From NCBI GenBank assembly GCA_001304225.1, contig LJVD01000027.1, forward strand, positions 1 to 34,644: 34,644 nucleotides of DNA. Reading direction: 5' to 3'. Of this stretch, positions 7,474 through 16,144 are shown one piece after another. Position numbers and translations under genes: made by a program. How positions within the stretch are numbered: the first letter of the stretch is position 1; each line of letters begins with the position of its first letter. This DNA comes from a candidate division Zixibacteria bacterium SM1_73. GTDB lineage: Bacteria; Zixibacteria; MSB-5A5; SM1-73. The notes under the pieces were generated by a model. The model saw only the letters and a list, made by a program, of their open reading frames with translations, was not told the DNA's origin and did no database searches.

Positions 7474-8316
7474 ATGCTTAAAATTATATTGATCATTTTG
7501 GGGATATTGATCGTGGTTGTGGCATCAGTTATAACTGCTGGCAATGTTGTGTTTAAACAAAAAGTAAAAAATGAAGTCGAGGAGCTTTTCAAAAAGAGTG
7601 GAGAAATAAAACCAGAAATAGTCACTGAAGCAGGTTTGAAAGCACTGCCCGAATCGGTTCAACGGTGCTTAAGATTCGCACAAATCGTAGGCAAGCAAAA
7701 AATCAGAACGGTGAGACTAAGACAAAAAGGTTTTTTCAGACAAAAGCCAAACCAAAAATGGACCCCTTTTAAGGCTGAACAATACTATACAACTGATCCT
7801 CCTTCTTTTATCTGGCATGGAACTTTGAAAGCTGCTCCATTGTTCTCAATAAGTGCAAGAGACTCATACTTTGAAGGTAAAGGAAATATGCTTATCAAGT
7901 TGTTATCCACATTCACAGTTGCAGATGCAAAGGGAAAGGAGATGGACGAAGCTAATCTATTGCGATACCTTAATGAGGTTATGTGGTTTCCAACTGCCTA
8001 TTTGAGTCACAATGTCCAGTGGGAACCCATCAATGCCAACTCTGCGAAAGCGACAATGAGTGATAAAGGAGTGACAGTTACTGCGATATTGTATTTTGAT
8101 GAAAAGGGCGAGCTGACGAATTTTGTCGCAGAGCGTTTTTGTGCAGTTACCAAGGCGAAGGAAACTTGGGAAACGCCAATTCACCAATACGAAGAGATAA
8201 AAGGTATTCGGATTCCGATCAAAGGTGAAGGAGTATGGAAATTGAGTTCAGGTGATTTCAGTTACATACGATTGGAAGTCACGGATATTGAATACAATAA
8301 TCCTTCAATATATTGA
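7474..8316 (+). CDS. DUF6544 family membrane-anchored protein
   Basis: A 280-residue protein with one N-terminal transmembrane segment (about residues 3-24). The body follows the DUF6544 pattern: LPESVQRCLRFA, TVRLRQKGFFR, PPSFIWHG, ARDSYFEGKGNM, LLRYLNEVMWFPTAYL and GIRIPIKGEGVWKL. The family is widespread in bacteria and archaea and has no known function; the body is probably a beta-rich periplasmic domain. It lies between HEAT paralogue 1 and the HEAT remnant, an insertion-like position. Confidence 0.85.
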   Translation: MLKIILIILGILIVVVASVITAGNVVFKQKVKNEVEELFKKSGEIKPEIVTEAGLKALPESVQRCLRFAQIVGKQKIRTVRLRQKGFFRQKPNQKWTPFKAEQYYTTDPPSFIWHGTLKAAPLFSISARDSYFEGKGNMLIKLLSTFTVADAKGKEMDEANLLRYLNEVMWFPTAYLSHNVQWEPINANSAKATMSDKGVTVTAILYFDEKGELTNFVAERFCAVTKAKETWETPIHQYEEIKGIRIPIKGEGVWKLSSGDFSYIRLEVTDIEYNNPSIY

Positions 8317-8334
8317 ACTAATTTCTAGCAGATA

Positions 8335-8471
8335 GAGTGGTTCAGTGAGTACTTCGAAGAAGTAAAGAATAAGAAGAAGATAATAGAATTTGTTGAGAGA
8401 AAATCAAAGGCAGGAGTCCAAGGACAAGGAAGAAAGCAAAGGGATTTTTGAAGAAGTGGGATAGAGAATGA
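8335..8471 (+). pseudogene. Decayed third HEAT-like paralogue (3' end only, frameshifted)
   Basis: One frame reads EWFSEYFEEVKNKKKIIEFVERKSKA and a neighbouring frame continues RSPRTRKKAKGFLKKWDRE-stop. Together they match the C-terminus of the paralogue downstream (GEYFEQAKDKKKIIQFVKRESK, then ATRKKAERFLKKWD) and of the one upstream (KSPKTKKIAKEFLKQYER). The frame changes at about 8410, and an in-frame TAG (8326-8328) lies just before the homology, so the gene is dead. Its 3' end overlaps the AGGAG of the intact gene that follows. Confidence 0.85.
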
Positions 8472-8483
8472 GGAGATTTGAGT

Positions 8484-9104
8484 ATGAACAAAAAGTTTGA
8501 TTCAAAGATTCGGATTGCGGCAAGGAAGGTAATGAATGATGAAAAATCACTTTCAGAAGTAATTAGGGGGCTCGCCTCAGAAAAACCTAAAATTAAATAC
8601 CAAAGCGGCAAAATACTGATGTTTCTAAGTCAGGAAAATCCCAAAATGTTATATCCCAAATGGGATAGCTTTGTGGACCTATTAAACAATGAAAACACCT
8701 TTATGAAATCCATTGGCATAATCATAATTTCTAATCTTACCAGGACGGACACTAAAAACAAGTTCGATAAGATATTTGATAAGTTCTACAAACTGCTTAA
8801 TGACGAGAGCATGATTACCGCAGCCAATCTTGCAGGTTATTCTGGCATGATAGGTCAGGCAAAACCAGAACTACAAACTAAGATAACAAACAGTTTGCTA
8901 AGCATAGATAAGACCCATCACAGCCCGGAATGCAAGAACATTATCAAGGGGAAGGCAATTTTATCATTGGGTGAATACTTTGAACAAGCCAAAGATAAAA
9001 AGAAGATAATTCAGTTTGTAAAGCGAGAATCAAAGAACACTAGATCCGCCACCAGAAAAAAGGCAGAGAGATTTTTGAAGAAGTGGGATAAAGGCTGTTT
9101 GTGA
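8484..9104 (+). CDS. HEAT-like repeat protein, paralogue 2
   Basis: A 206-residue helical repeat protein, homologous over its full length to the protein at 6784-7395. Shared segments are YPKWD, ELQTKITNSLLSIDKT, GEYFEQAKDKKKII and a basic C-terminus, RKKAERFLKKWDKG. No catalytic motif is seen. I choose ATG 8484, with AGGAG 8 nt before it, over TTG 8478. With the remnant upstream, it shows that this gene family was amplified locally. Confidence 0.8.
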   Translation: MNKKFDSKIRIAARKVMNDEKSLSEVIRGLASEKPKIKYQSGKILMFLSQENPKMLYPKWDSFVDLLNNENTFMKSIGIIIISNLTRTDTKNKFDKIFDKFYKLLNDESMITAANLAGYSGMIGQAKPELQTKITNSLLSIDKTHHSPECKNIIKGKAILSLGEYFEQAKDKKKIIQFVKRESKNTRSATRKKAERFLKKWDKGCL

Positions 9105-9173
9105 AAAACAGGTTTGAATCGTTCGATTCGGCTGGATCAGTTTATCGCATTACAAAGAGGTAGATGAAGAAAG

Positions 9174-9968
9174 ATGTCAAAAGATAAGTCTAAAGATATT
9201 GAAGGTATAAAGAAGAAATGGGATAAGCACGCCGAAAGATATGATCAATGGTATGAGACTTTTGAGGGCGCCGTTGAACACCATGTGGACTGGGAGCTTT
9301 TAAAAGGTCATCTCCCCCAGAACAAAGATGCGAAGATCTTAGATGCTGCTGGCGGTACCGGTAGGATAACACTCCCTTTGGCGAAGATGGGATACCGAGT
9401 TACTCTATGTGATATCTCACCCGAGATGCTAAGTGTTGCTCGGGAGAAATTGAAAAGAGAAGGTGTCTTGGATAAAGTAGAAATCCTGGAGTGTAATGTC
9501 TGCAAACTCGGTTTTGCTGACGAGAGTTTCGATTTTGTCCTCTGTTGGGATGGAGGAATCGAAGCCACAAAGGAGCTCATACGAGTGACAAAGAAGGGAG
9601 GAAGGATTTCAGTATTTTTAGTTAATAAATGCGGTACTGCTATCAGCAAGTTTCGTGAAGATCCCCATTCTGCTCTTGCCTTACTTAGAACAAAATCGAG
9701 GTATATCTACGAAGATGAAGAGAAACACTTGGCTGTTGGCCTGGAAGAGGCCAGAGAGCTCTTTGAGAAGGAAGGAATAAAAGTTATCGAGATCTATGCC
9801 GTCTGCGGTTGGTTGGAATTTCTCTCTATCCCAGAAGAAGTTCAAGAGTCTCGCAGCTGGGACGAAAAATTCTTCAGACAGACGACTGAGCTGCTACTGG
9901 CATTGAGTAAAGATCCTTCAGTTAAAGGATTGTCAAGACACCTGGTTTTATATGGAGAGAGAATTTAA
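9174..9968 (+). CDS. Class I SAM-dependent methyltransferase
   Basis: A 264-residue protein. Motif I is ILDAAGGTG (55-63), the acidic end of strand 2 is CDIS (Asp80), and FDFVLCWDGG is motif II. ELIRVTKKGGRISVF is the post-II segment of the UbiE/COQ5-like group. The substrate cannot be told from sequence; the N-terminal helix HAERYDQWYET is typical of small-molecule methyltransferases. A GAGGTAG lies about 10 nt before the ATG. Confidence 0.85.
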   Translation: MSKDKSKDIEGIKKKWDKHAERYDQWYETFEGAVEHHVDWELLKGHLPQNKDAKILDAAGGTGRITLPLAKMGYRVTLCDISPEMLSVAREKLKREGVLDKVEILECNVCKLGFADESFDFVLCWDGGIEATKELIRVTKKGGRISVFLVNKCGTAISKFREDPHSALALLRTKSRYIYEDEEKHLAVGLEEARELFEKEGIKVIEIYAVCGWLEFLSIPEEVQESRSWDEKFFRQTTELLLALSKDPSVKGLSRHLVLYGERI

Positions 9969-10069
9969 GAAAAGAAATGTTTGACGACAAAACAGAAAAT
10001 ATTAATATCGAGGGAGCAATCAGTTATCCGGGACCAAAAGCGGTGAAAAAAACTTCGTTTCTTCACGCC

Positions 10070-10097
10070 AAGCTCGCCTGTTGAGGAGCTTCTTTTT
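10070..10097 (+). terminator. Possible rho-independent terminator
   Basis: AAGCTC (10070-10075) pairs with GAGCTT (10086-10091), followed by CTTTTT. The 6-bp stem with a 10-nt loop is weak, but it lies in the gap after the methyltransferase gene. Confidence 0.35.
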
Positions 10098-10160
10098 CAG
10101 TAGACAGAATTCACGCCGCCTTTTATAATAAATCCTGGCAATATATTTAAGGTCGTATTT

Positions 10161-10679
10161 ATGGAAACAATGTTTTTCATCTGGTTTGGAATATGTTTTG
10201 TATGTTATATGGTCCGCACAGTATTTAATATACTACAATATAAGAAAAGCTCATTAGCAGAGAACAAAAAGGTTGTGACCTCAATATTTATTGTCATGGG
10301 TATTTTGTGGTTTTCTTGGGCGCAGATGTGTTTTTCAGATCCGATGAGAATGAACATTCCTAACTGGATTAGATGTATTGGCTTGTTGTCATTTCTAATT
10401 GGAGTTTTTCTTTTTATTTTTTCACACATTAAACTGAAAGGATTTGAAGATAAGGAAAAGCTGATTATGACTGGCATCTATTCAAAAATAAGAAATCCGA
10501 TGTATTTGGGATTTATAATATGGATTATAGGCTTTCCCATATTCACCCAAAGTCTCCTCACGCTCGCCTCCTCAGCCATTTGGGTATCACACATCATATA
10601 TTGGAAGATATTAGAAGAAAGAAATACAGAGAGTATAGAGAATATAAAGAGAAGACCTGGTTTTAGTATCGATAAATGA
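10161..10679 (+). CDS. Isoprenylcysteine carboxyl methyltransferase-like protein with frameshifted C-terminus
   Basis: A 172-residue membrane protein with about four transmembrane helices. LIMTGIYSKIRNPMYLGFIIW is the core motif of the ICMT/PEMT-like family, which uses SAM and methylates a lipid-linked or membrane substrate. The end of the ORF (RNTESIENIKRRPGFSIDK) is not family-like, whereas the neighbouring frame over 10619-10666 reads KKYREYREYKEKTWF and then a stop, which is the usual EYxEYKxxTWF tail. A frameshift near 10617, with loss of a few codons, has therefore altered the last 20 residues. The protein may be inactive, or the read may hold an indel error. Confidence 0.75.
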   Translation: METMFFIWFGICFVCYMVRTVFNILQYKKSSLAENKKVVTSIFIVMGILWFSWAQMCFSDPMRMNIPNWIRCIGLLSFLIGVFLFIFSHIKLKGFEDKEKLIMTGIYSKIRNPMYLGFIIWIIGFPIFTQSLLTLASSAIWVSHIIYWKILEERNTESIENIKRRPGFSIDK

Positions 10680-10854
10680 ATCTTCTACCTGGCGTCGTGA
10701 ACTCAAGAACTGCTTCGCAATTTTGCTCTTTGAATCACGTAACAGCGGATGAAAGGAAATTACAGAGTGCAACAAATTTCCTACCGCAAATTTCTTTTAT
10801 CCGTGGAACGGCGTGCCAAATCGCCTTTTAAAAGAAAAACAGAAGGGAACTACC

Positions 10855-11385
10855 ATGGACAAACCAATGCCCAATTTCCACTTCAAATGGATGTCTTTGG
10901 AATTCAAACTCCGCGACTTGCTTTATCCCCGGGTGAGGATTTTGAAAGAGGTTGGAATAAAGCCAGGCTTTCGGGTACTCGATTATGGCTGTGGTCCGGG
11001 GAGTTATATAAATCCTCTTGCCGAATTGGTGGGCGAATCAGGGAAGATTTACGCCCTGGATATCCATCCATTAGGGATTCAGAAAGTCCAGAAGATGGCT
11101 TCAAAAAACAGACTTACCAATGTTAAAACAATCCATTCCGATTGCAGGACCGGATTGCCGGAAGGCAGCGTGGATGTGGTACTATTGTACGATACCTTTC
11201 ACGATTTGAGCGACCCTGATGGAGTCCTTGAAGAGTTACATCGAGTATTGAAGCCAAATGGGATTCTGTCGTTCAGTGATCATCACATGAAAGAAAAGGA
11301 GACAATATCGAAGGTTACAGATGGAGGATTGTTTAGATTGTTGAGAAAAGGCAAAAGAACATATAGTTTCGTGAAAGAGGAATAG
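10855..11385 (+). CDS. Class I SAM-dependent methyltransferase (UbiE-like)
   Basis: A 176-residue protein. Motif I VLDYGCGPG (41-49), YALDI (66-70), VLLYDTFHD and LHRVLKPNGILSFSDHH form a compact methyltransferase core. It is shorter than UbiE (about 250) and lacks a C-terminal substrate lid. I choose ATG 10855, with AGGGA upstream, because the 14 extra residues from 10813 precede the conserved start. The overlapping ORF at 10749-11126 is a frame shadow. The substrate is unknown. Confidence 0.82.
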   Translation: MDKPMPNFHFKWMSLEFKLRDLLYPRVRILKEVGIKPGFRVLDYGCGPGSYINPLAELVGESGKIYALDIHPLGIQKVQKMASKNRLTNVKTIHSDCRTGLPEGSVDVVLLYDTFHDLSDPDGVLEELHRVLKPNGILSFSDHHMKEKETISKVTDGGLFRLLRKGKRTYSFVKEE

Positions 11386-11509
11386 CAATGGGCGACTTAG
11401 TACGACATAAAACAAAAGATCCACCCACCGGACACAACCAAATCGCAAAATATTAAGGACCTCTTTTATCCGCAAAACATTATATGGCATGAATTGGGAA
11501 GGAGGAACT

Positions 11510-12013
11510 ATGTCGGAATGGAAAGCCATCGCTCATTTCTTGTATGGAAAGGGTTTCTGGTATGCTGATCCGCTCAGAGAGATTGACGGATTAACTGAGG
11601 AACGGCTTTTTTGGGTTCCCGATCCAAACAGCCTCTGTATTCTTTGGCATGTGGGGCACATCGCGCATAGGGAACGGACACATATAGGGAGATTCCTTCA
11701 AGGGTTTAAAGAGTCAATAATACCGCCCCAGTTTGATGTCTTCGGTACAGAGTGGTCCTCCGTTGAGAGGATTCGTCAGTCTGTGGATTCTGTGACGAGC
11801 GTGCTTGCGTGGATGCGTGAGGTCCGTGAAAAAAGTCATGAATATATTGCATCTCTTAATGACAGAGATTTTAGCTCGGTACCGCCAACATCGGAAGAGG
11901 GTCTGAGCGTGGCACATTGGCTTTTCATTACTTCAGCACATACCGCCTTGCACATCGGGCGAATACAGCTCCTACGCGCACTTATCGAAGGGAAGCCCGA
12001 AAGGGCGTGCTGA
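11510..12013 (+). CDS. DinB family protein
   Basis: A 167-residue four-helix-bundle protein. WHVGHIAHRE (46-55) carries the first metal-ligand histidine, and SAHTALHIGRIQLLR (143-156) supplies the other two (His144 and His148), as in the DinB/YfiT superfamily. These metalloproteins often act in thiol-linked chemistry, for example with bacillithiol or mycothiol; the cofactor here is unknown. GGAGG sits just before ATG 11510, which I prefer over the upstream ATG at 11489. Confidence 0.85.
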   Translation: MSEWKAIAHFLYGKGFWYADPLREIDGLTEERLFWVPDPNSLCILWHVGHIAHRERTHIGRFLQGFKESIIPPQFDVFGTEWSSVERIRQSVDSVTSVLAWMREVREKSHEYIASLNDRDFSSVPPTSEEGLSVAHWLFITSAHTALHIGRIQLLRALIEGKPERAC

Positions 12014-12124
12014 GAGGCGCATAATTAATCTCAGGATCGAACATAGAACAAGCTCCTTGGAAGGTTGACCCGGAAGACATTGACAGAAGGGAGAAAAAAA
12101 CTAACATACAGAAAGGAGAAAGCC

Positions 12125-13225
12125 ATGAAGCACACAAAATCTTCTATCTGGCCATGCTTTTCAGGATTGTTCCTCGTTTTAGCAGTAGCATTCGTCATTC
12201 CAGTTCTGTCTGAAGGACCCCCTTCGAAGTTGGTGAGCACAGAGTGGCTGAATGAGAACCTATCAAAAGAGAATCTGAGAGTAATAGATGTCCGTGGGGA
12301 GATAAAGGACTACTGGCAGGATCACATCCCCGGAGCGGTCTATTTCAACCTGGAGACTATGAGATTGGCTGACCATGGTGTTCCGGTGAAGCTTACGCCA
12401 CCTGAAGCCTCAGCCATTATGCTGGGGAAAATGGGAGTGAATGAAAAGACGATGATCGTTGTCTATGCTGAACAAAACGATTACAAAGCCACCTACCTGA
12501 TTTGGGCTCTGGACTTTTTGGGACATAGCTCTTTTGGCATATTGGACGGTGGATTTGACAAATGGCAGAAAGAAAAGCGTCCTGTTACTCAAGACTATCC
12601 TATGATAAATCCTGTTGGATACGCCTTACCATCTAAACTTAATGAAGAAGTTAGGGCCACGTTGGAGGAGGTTAAGGAATTGGTCAATGTAGGTTCCGGG
12701 ATCTTGTTAGACGTCAGACCGGTGCAACTGTATACAGGCGAGAAGGGATTCTGGAAGAGGAACGGACACATCAAAGGAGCGATAAACCATTTCTGGGGTG
12801 AAGACCTCGAAGACGATGGTACCTGGAAGAGCAAGGATGAATTGAAGCAGGCGTATGAAAAACTTGGAGCCACTCCGGACAAGACAATCATAGTATCCTG
12901 CGGACAGGGTCTGATGTCGGCTCATAGCTATTTTATGCTTAAACACATTCTTGGTTATCCGAAAGTGAAAAATTATGACGGAGGCTTCAACGAATGGTCC
13001 AATATAGATGAGCTACCAGTTGAAACCGAAACAGGCAAGCCATCGCCGGACGGCGAGAAGCTGGTGAACGAACGTTGCAACTCCTGCCACGGACTTGATC
13101 GTGTTCACAAAGCCAGAAAAGACAAAGCCGGCTGGGAGGAGACCGTTAATCGAATGATCCGCAAGGGTGCCAGGCTCAATGAGGCTGAGCGCCAAGCGGT
13201 GGTAAATTATCTCTCCGGCCATTAG
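12125..13225 (+). CDS. Exported double-rhodanese sulfurtransferase fused to a c-type cytochrome tail
   Basis: A 366-residue protein with a signal peptide (about residues 1-29). Two rhodanese domains follow. The first (about 38-150) ends with ILDGGFDKWQ and has no catalytic Cys in the VVYAEQNDYKA loop. The second (about 175-298) carries the active site VSCGQGLMS with Cys259, then NYDGGFNEW. The last 60 residues contain CNSCH (318-322), a haem c attachment motif, followed by helices ending AERQAVVNYLSGH as in small cytochromes c. It should move sulfane sulfur in the periplasm, and the haem may accept electrons. I choose ATG 12125 behind AAAGGAGAAA; the track start at 12065 would precede the signal peptide. 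Confidence 0.85.
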   Translation: MKHTKSSIWPCFSGLFLVLAVAFVIPVLSEGPPSKLVSTEWLNENLSKENLRVIDVRGEIKDYWQDHIPGAVYFNLETMRLADHGVPVKLTPPEASAIMLGKMGVNEKTMIVVYAEQNDYKATYLIWALDFLGHSSFGILDGGFDKWQKEKRPVTQDYPMINPVGYALPSKLNEEVRATLEEVKELVNVGSGILLDVRPVQLYTGEKGFWKRNGHIKGAINHFWGEDLEDDGTWKSKDELKQAYEKLGATPDKTIIVSCGQGLMSAHSYFMLKHILGYPKVKNYDGGFNEWSNIDELPVETETGKPSPDGEKLVNERCNSCHGLDRVHKARKDKAGWEETVNRMIRKGARLNEAERQAVVNYLSGH

Positions 13226-13244
13226 CTTAAGGAGGTGCCAAGCA

Positions 13245-14000
13245 GTGAAGATATGGTATGAGCAAGATACTTTTTGGAAAAAATGGGCTCCATTTCTATT
13301 TGCTAAGGAACGCTGGGAAAATGCGCCGGAGGAGGTAGCCAACCTCCTTTCCTTGCTAAAGATTACTCCGGGAGCTTCCGTTCTTGACCTTTGTTGTGGA
13401 CCTGGGAGACATTCATTGGAACTGGCCCGGCGTGGCTTCTCCGTGGTGGGTGTCGACAGAACCCAAATATATTTGGAGCAAGCGCAGAAGCAGGCAGAAA
13501 CTGAAAAGCTGAAAGTTAAGTTCATTCAGGAGGACATGAGGCGTTTCTGCAGACCCGATACTTTTGATGCGGCGATCAATCTTTTCACGTCTTTTGGTTA
13601 TTTTGAAGATGCAAAAGACGACGAACTGGTCATAAAGAACATGTATCGATCGCTGAAAGATGGTGGCGTCTTTCTGATTGATACTATGGGGAAAGAGATA
13701 CTTGCTCGGATATTCCGTGAGCGCGATTGGCAAGAGATAGATGGAGCAATTATGTTAGAGGAGCGGAAAATTTCGAAAAACTGGAACTGGATTGAGAATC
13801 GTTGGATCATGTTGAAAGATGGAAAAGCCGAGGAATTCAAGCTCGCACTCCGTATGTACTCGGCGGTTGAGCTGACTATGCTCTTAAGTAAATCAGGCTT
13901 TAACACAATCGAGGTTTACGGGGATCTGGCTGGTGCGCCATACGACCACAAAGCTAAGAGATTAGTGGTTGTGGCACATAAAGCAAAGGCAAAAGTGTGA
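13245..14000 (+). CDS. Class I SAM-dependent methyltransferase
   Basis: A 251-residue protein. Motif I is VLDLCCGPG (46-54), VVGVDRT holds the acidic residue (Asp71), and KFIQEDMRRF and FDAAINLFTSFGYF are motifs II and III. This resembles the group annotated as class I SAM methyltransferases of the Tam/UbiG type. It starts at GTG 13245 with GGAGGTG 7 nt upstream, and lies 19 nt after the rhodanese-cytochrome gene, so the two are probably one operon. The substrate is unknown. Confidence 0.85.
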   Translation: MKIWYEQDTFWKKWAPFLFAKERWENAPEEVANLLSLLKITPGASVLDLCCGPGRHSLELARRGFSVVGVDRTQIYLEQAQKQAETEKLKVKFIQEDMRRFCRPDTFDAAINLFTSFGYFEDAKDDELVIKNMYRSLKDGGVFLIDTMGKEILARIFRERDWQEIDGAIMLEERKISKNWNWIENRWIMLKDGKAEEFKLALRMYSAVELTMLLSKSGFNTIEVYGDLAGAPYDHKAKRLVVVAHKAKAKV

Positions 14001-14143
14001 TAGTCTTCGTCACTTGACAGAAGAGGTCTTAGAGGTCAAGCCTGCCCCTTCCTTCCCGGTAGTGTTCTTCACCAAAGGGAATTGGACAGCAGGAGAGGAG
14101 CACCTGAATGAAGCAGAAGTAAAATTCTAAAAGGTGTTTAAAG

Positions 14144-14338
14144 GTGAGTTTTTTAAAAAATCCAACTCTTTTAGCTTTGTTACAAACTATCCTCGCTATC
14201 CTTCTGGGTCTATTTGTGCTTTTAGCATCGTCGGCAATAATTTTCATGGGGGGATTATTCAAAACTCGAATGAGTGCATACGCATTCCCCCCTATAAAGT
14301 GGTCTCCAGGATCACAGGACTGGGAATTGCATTCTTAA
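14144..14338 (+). CDS. Possible small membrane protein (64 aa)
   Basis: A short ORF from GTG 14144, with AAGGTG 7 nt before it, encodes a protein with one long hydrophobic helix (LLALLQTILAILLGLFVLLA) and a short polar tail. No family is recognised. The overlapping ORF at 14134 reads a different frame and has no such feature. Nothing else is seen in the 470 nt between the flanking genes. It could be chance, since the region is AT-rich. Confidence 0.35.
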   Translation: MSFLKNPTLLALLQTILAILLGLFVLLASSAIIFMGGLFKTRMSAYAFPPIKWSPGSQDWELHS

Positions 14339-14469
14339 TCTGAATTCGTTATTCGATTTTTAAAATTTCCTTTGCCTTTTTCCATTTTTGAGTTATACTT
14401 CTATTGATTTCACGATACCCAAGAGATAGAGTTTGGTCAACCCCCTAACTTCAAAAAAAGGAGCCAAAA

Positions 14470-15975
14470 ATGGCAAAAAAGTTATTCATTTTAGTGATTT
14501 TGCTTTTGGTAACAACGCCCACTTTTGCCCAGGTTGACACCGCCTGGGTGAGAAGATATAATGGCGGCTACGAGGATGTTGCTTATGCCATAGCGGTAGA
14601 TGGTTGTGACAATGTCTATGTGACTGGATATAGTTGGGTAAGTGGGTCATGGGAGGACTACGCCACTATAAAATACTATCCTAACGGAGAGACTGCTTGG
14701 GTGAGAAGGTACAACGGACCAGGAAGCGGAGGTGATGTGGGTCATGCTATCGCAGTAGATGTTTCTGGCAATGTCTATGTGACAGGACCAAGTTATGACA
14801 GTGTGACAAATCATGACTACGCCACAATAAAGTATTATCCCAATGGAGAAGTTGGTTGGGTCAGAAGATATAACGGACCCGGAAACAAGGATGATGTCGC
14901 TAATGGTATAGCTGTAGACAGTTTGGGGAATGTGTATGTAACCGGATACAGCTCGAATGGCACAAACTATGACTATGCAACCATAAAGTATGATGCAGAA
15001 GGGAATCAGGATTGGGTAAAAACGTATGATGGAACTGGGAGTGCAGATGATTATGCCTGGGCAATAGCTGTAAGGGCTTCTAATGTCTACGTTACCGGAC
15101 GTAGTATTGGCCCTGGAACACACTATGACTACGCCACCATAAAATACTACGGTAATGGAGACACCGCCTGGGTAAGAAGATATGACGGAGAGTCATATTA
15201 TGTGGATGAGGCGTATGCCATAGCCGTAGATAATTCGGGGAATGTTTATGTGACCGGAAAAAGTTTTAACCCTGGAACACGCTTTGACTATACCACTATA
15301 AAGTATTACCTAAATGGAGATACAGCTTGGGTAAGAATATACAGAACCGGGGAAAATCTTTTGGATATAGCTAAGGCCATAGCTGTAGATGCTTCTGGTT
15401 GTGTATATGTGACAGGAGAAGGCATGAGCTATGGATCCTCCACCAACATTATCACTATTAAATATTACCCGAATGGAGATACCGCTTGGGTGAGAGGCTA
15501 CAATGGCCCAGGAAACCTGTTTGATTCTGGAGATGCTATAGCTTTAGATGATTTTGGAAGTGTGTATGTGACAGGCCACAGCTGCAACGCTAACCCAGAC
15601 GATGATTACGTCACCATAAAGTATTATCCCAATGGAGAAGGCGCTTGGGTAATAAGGTACGATGGGCCAGACCACGGGCTTGACGACGCTTCTGCCATAG
15701 CTGTATCTCATTCCGGCAAAGTCTATGTGACCGGCTACGGTTTCGGCGACTACGCCACCATAAAGTATGTTCAGACTTTGCGTGGCGATGCCAACGGAGA
15801 TGGAGTGATCAATTCGGCTGACGTTGTGTATTTGATAAATTACCTCTTTAAAGGCGGACCCGCTCCTGAGCCTTTGGAGGCTGGGGATTGTAATTGTGAT
15901 GGGATCATCAATAGCGCTGATGTGGTTTATCTGATCAACTATCTGTTCAAAGACGGTCCCCCACCCGGTTGTTAG
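14470..15975 (+). CDS. Secreted SBBP-repeat propeller protein with C-terminal dockerin
   Basis: A 501-residue protein with a signal peptide (about residues 1-20, ending TFAQ). Eight SBBP-type repeats of 48-54 residues follow, with the consensus [10 protein letters not shown]-x(n)[15 protein letters not shown](n)[11 protein letters not shown], suggesting an eight-bladed beta-propeller. From about residue 437 comes a type I dockerin with two calcium loops, [20 protein letters not shown] and [20 protein letters not shown]. Such dockerin tails are frequent on secreted proteins of FCB-group candidate phyla and may tether the protein to a cohesin or the surface. AAGGAG precedes the ATG. Repeat 6 is the most diverged. 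Confidence 0.88.
   Translation: MAKKLFILVILLLVTTPTFAQVDTAWVRRYNGGYEDVAYAIAVDGCDNVYVTGYSWVSGSWEDYATIKYYPNGETAWVRRYNGPGSGGDVGHAIAVDVSGNVYVTGPSYDSVTNHDYATIKYYPNGEVGWVRRYNGPGNKDDVANGIAVDSLGNVYVTGYSSNGTNYDYATIKYDAEGNQDWVKTYDGTGSADDYAWAIAVRASNVYVTGRSIGPGTHYDYATIKYYGNGDTAWVRRYDGESYYVDEAYAIAVDNSGNVYVTGKSFNPGTRFDYTTIKYYLNGDTAWVRIYRTGENLLDIAKAIAVDASGCVYVTGEGMSYGSSTNIITIKYYPNGDTAWVRGYNGPGNLFDSGDAIALDDFGSVYVTGHSCNANPDDDYVTIKYYPNGEGAWVIRYDGPDHGLDDASAIAVSHSGKVYVTGYGFGDYATIKYVQTLRGDANGDGVINSADVVYLINYLFKGGPAPEPLEAGDCNCDGIINSADVVYLINYLFKDGPPPGC
14530..15770 (+). repeat. Eight tandem coding repeats of about 155 bp
   Basis: The DNA encoding the SBBP blades repeats with a period of about 150-160 bp. Recurrent words include GCCTGGGT(G/A)AGAAGATA, AATGTCTATGTGAC and CTACGCCAC(C/T)ATAAA. 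The copies are diverged at third codon positions, so the repeats are old and held by selection on the protein. Confidence 0.75.
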
Positions 15976-16010
15976 TCCTTACCTTTCGATCCATCTGATG
16001 TTCTAATGTT

Positions 16011-16041
16011 AGCCCTAACTTTAAACAGGGCTGGGGTTTTT
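16011..16041 (+). terminator. Likely rho-independent terminator after the dockerin gene
   Basis: AGCCCT (16011-16016) pairs with AGGGCT (16027-16032), and GGGGTTTTT follows. It is placed 35 nt after the stop codon of the SBBP-dockerin gene. Confidence 0.55.
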
Positions 16042-16144
16042 CGTATTGATTAGGGGGGACCGCTCACTCCCGACCAATTATTGAGGTTTGTATAAGTAAA
16101 GGAACAATTTACCTCTACCTTGAGACTTGGTCCCGAGAAATCTA

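Noticed and set aside
10749-11126. ORF of 125 aa overlapping the methyltransferase at 10855
   Set aside because: It is another frame of a clear methyltransferase gene and has no recognisable domain.
296-14000. Integron cassette array
   Set aside because: The single-gene layout and gene types fit, but I find no paired RYYYAAC/GTTRRRY attC sites and no integrase.
14530-15770. CRISPR-like regular repeats
   Set aside because: The repeats are in frame, about 155 bp long, and encode SBBP blades of one protein.
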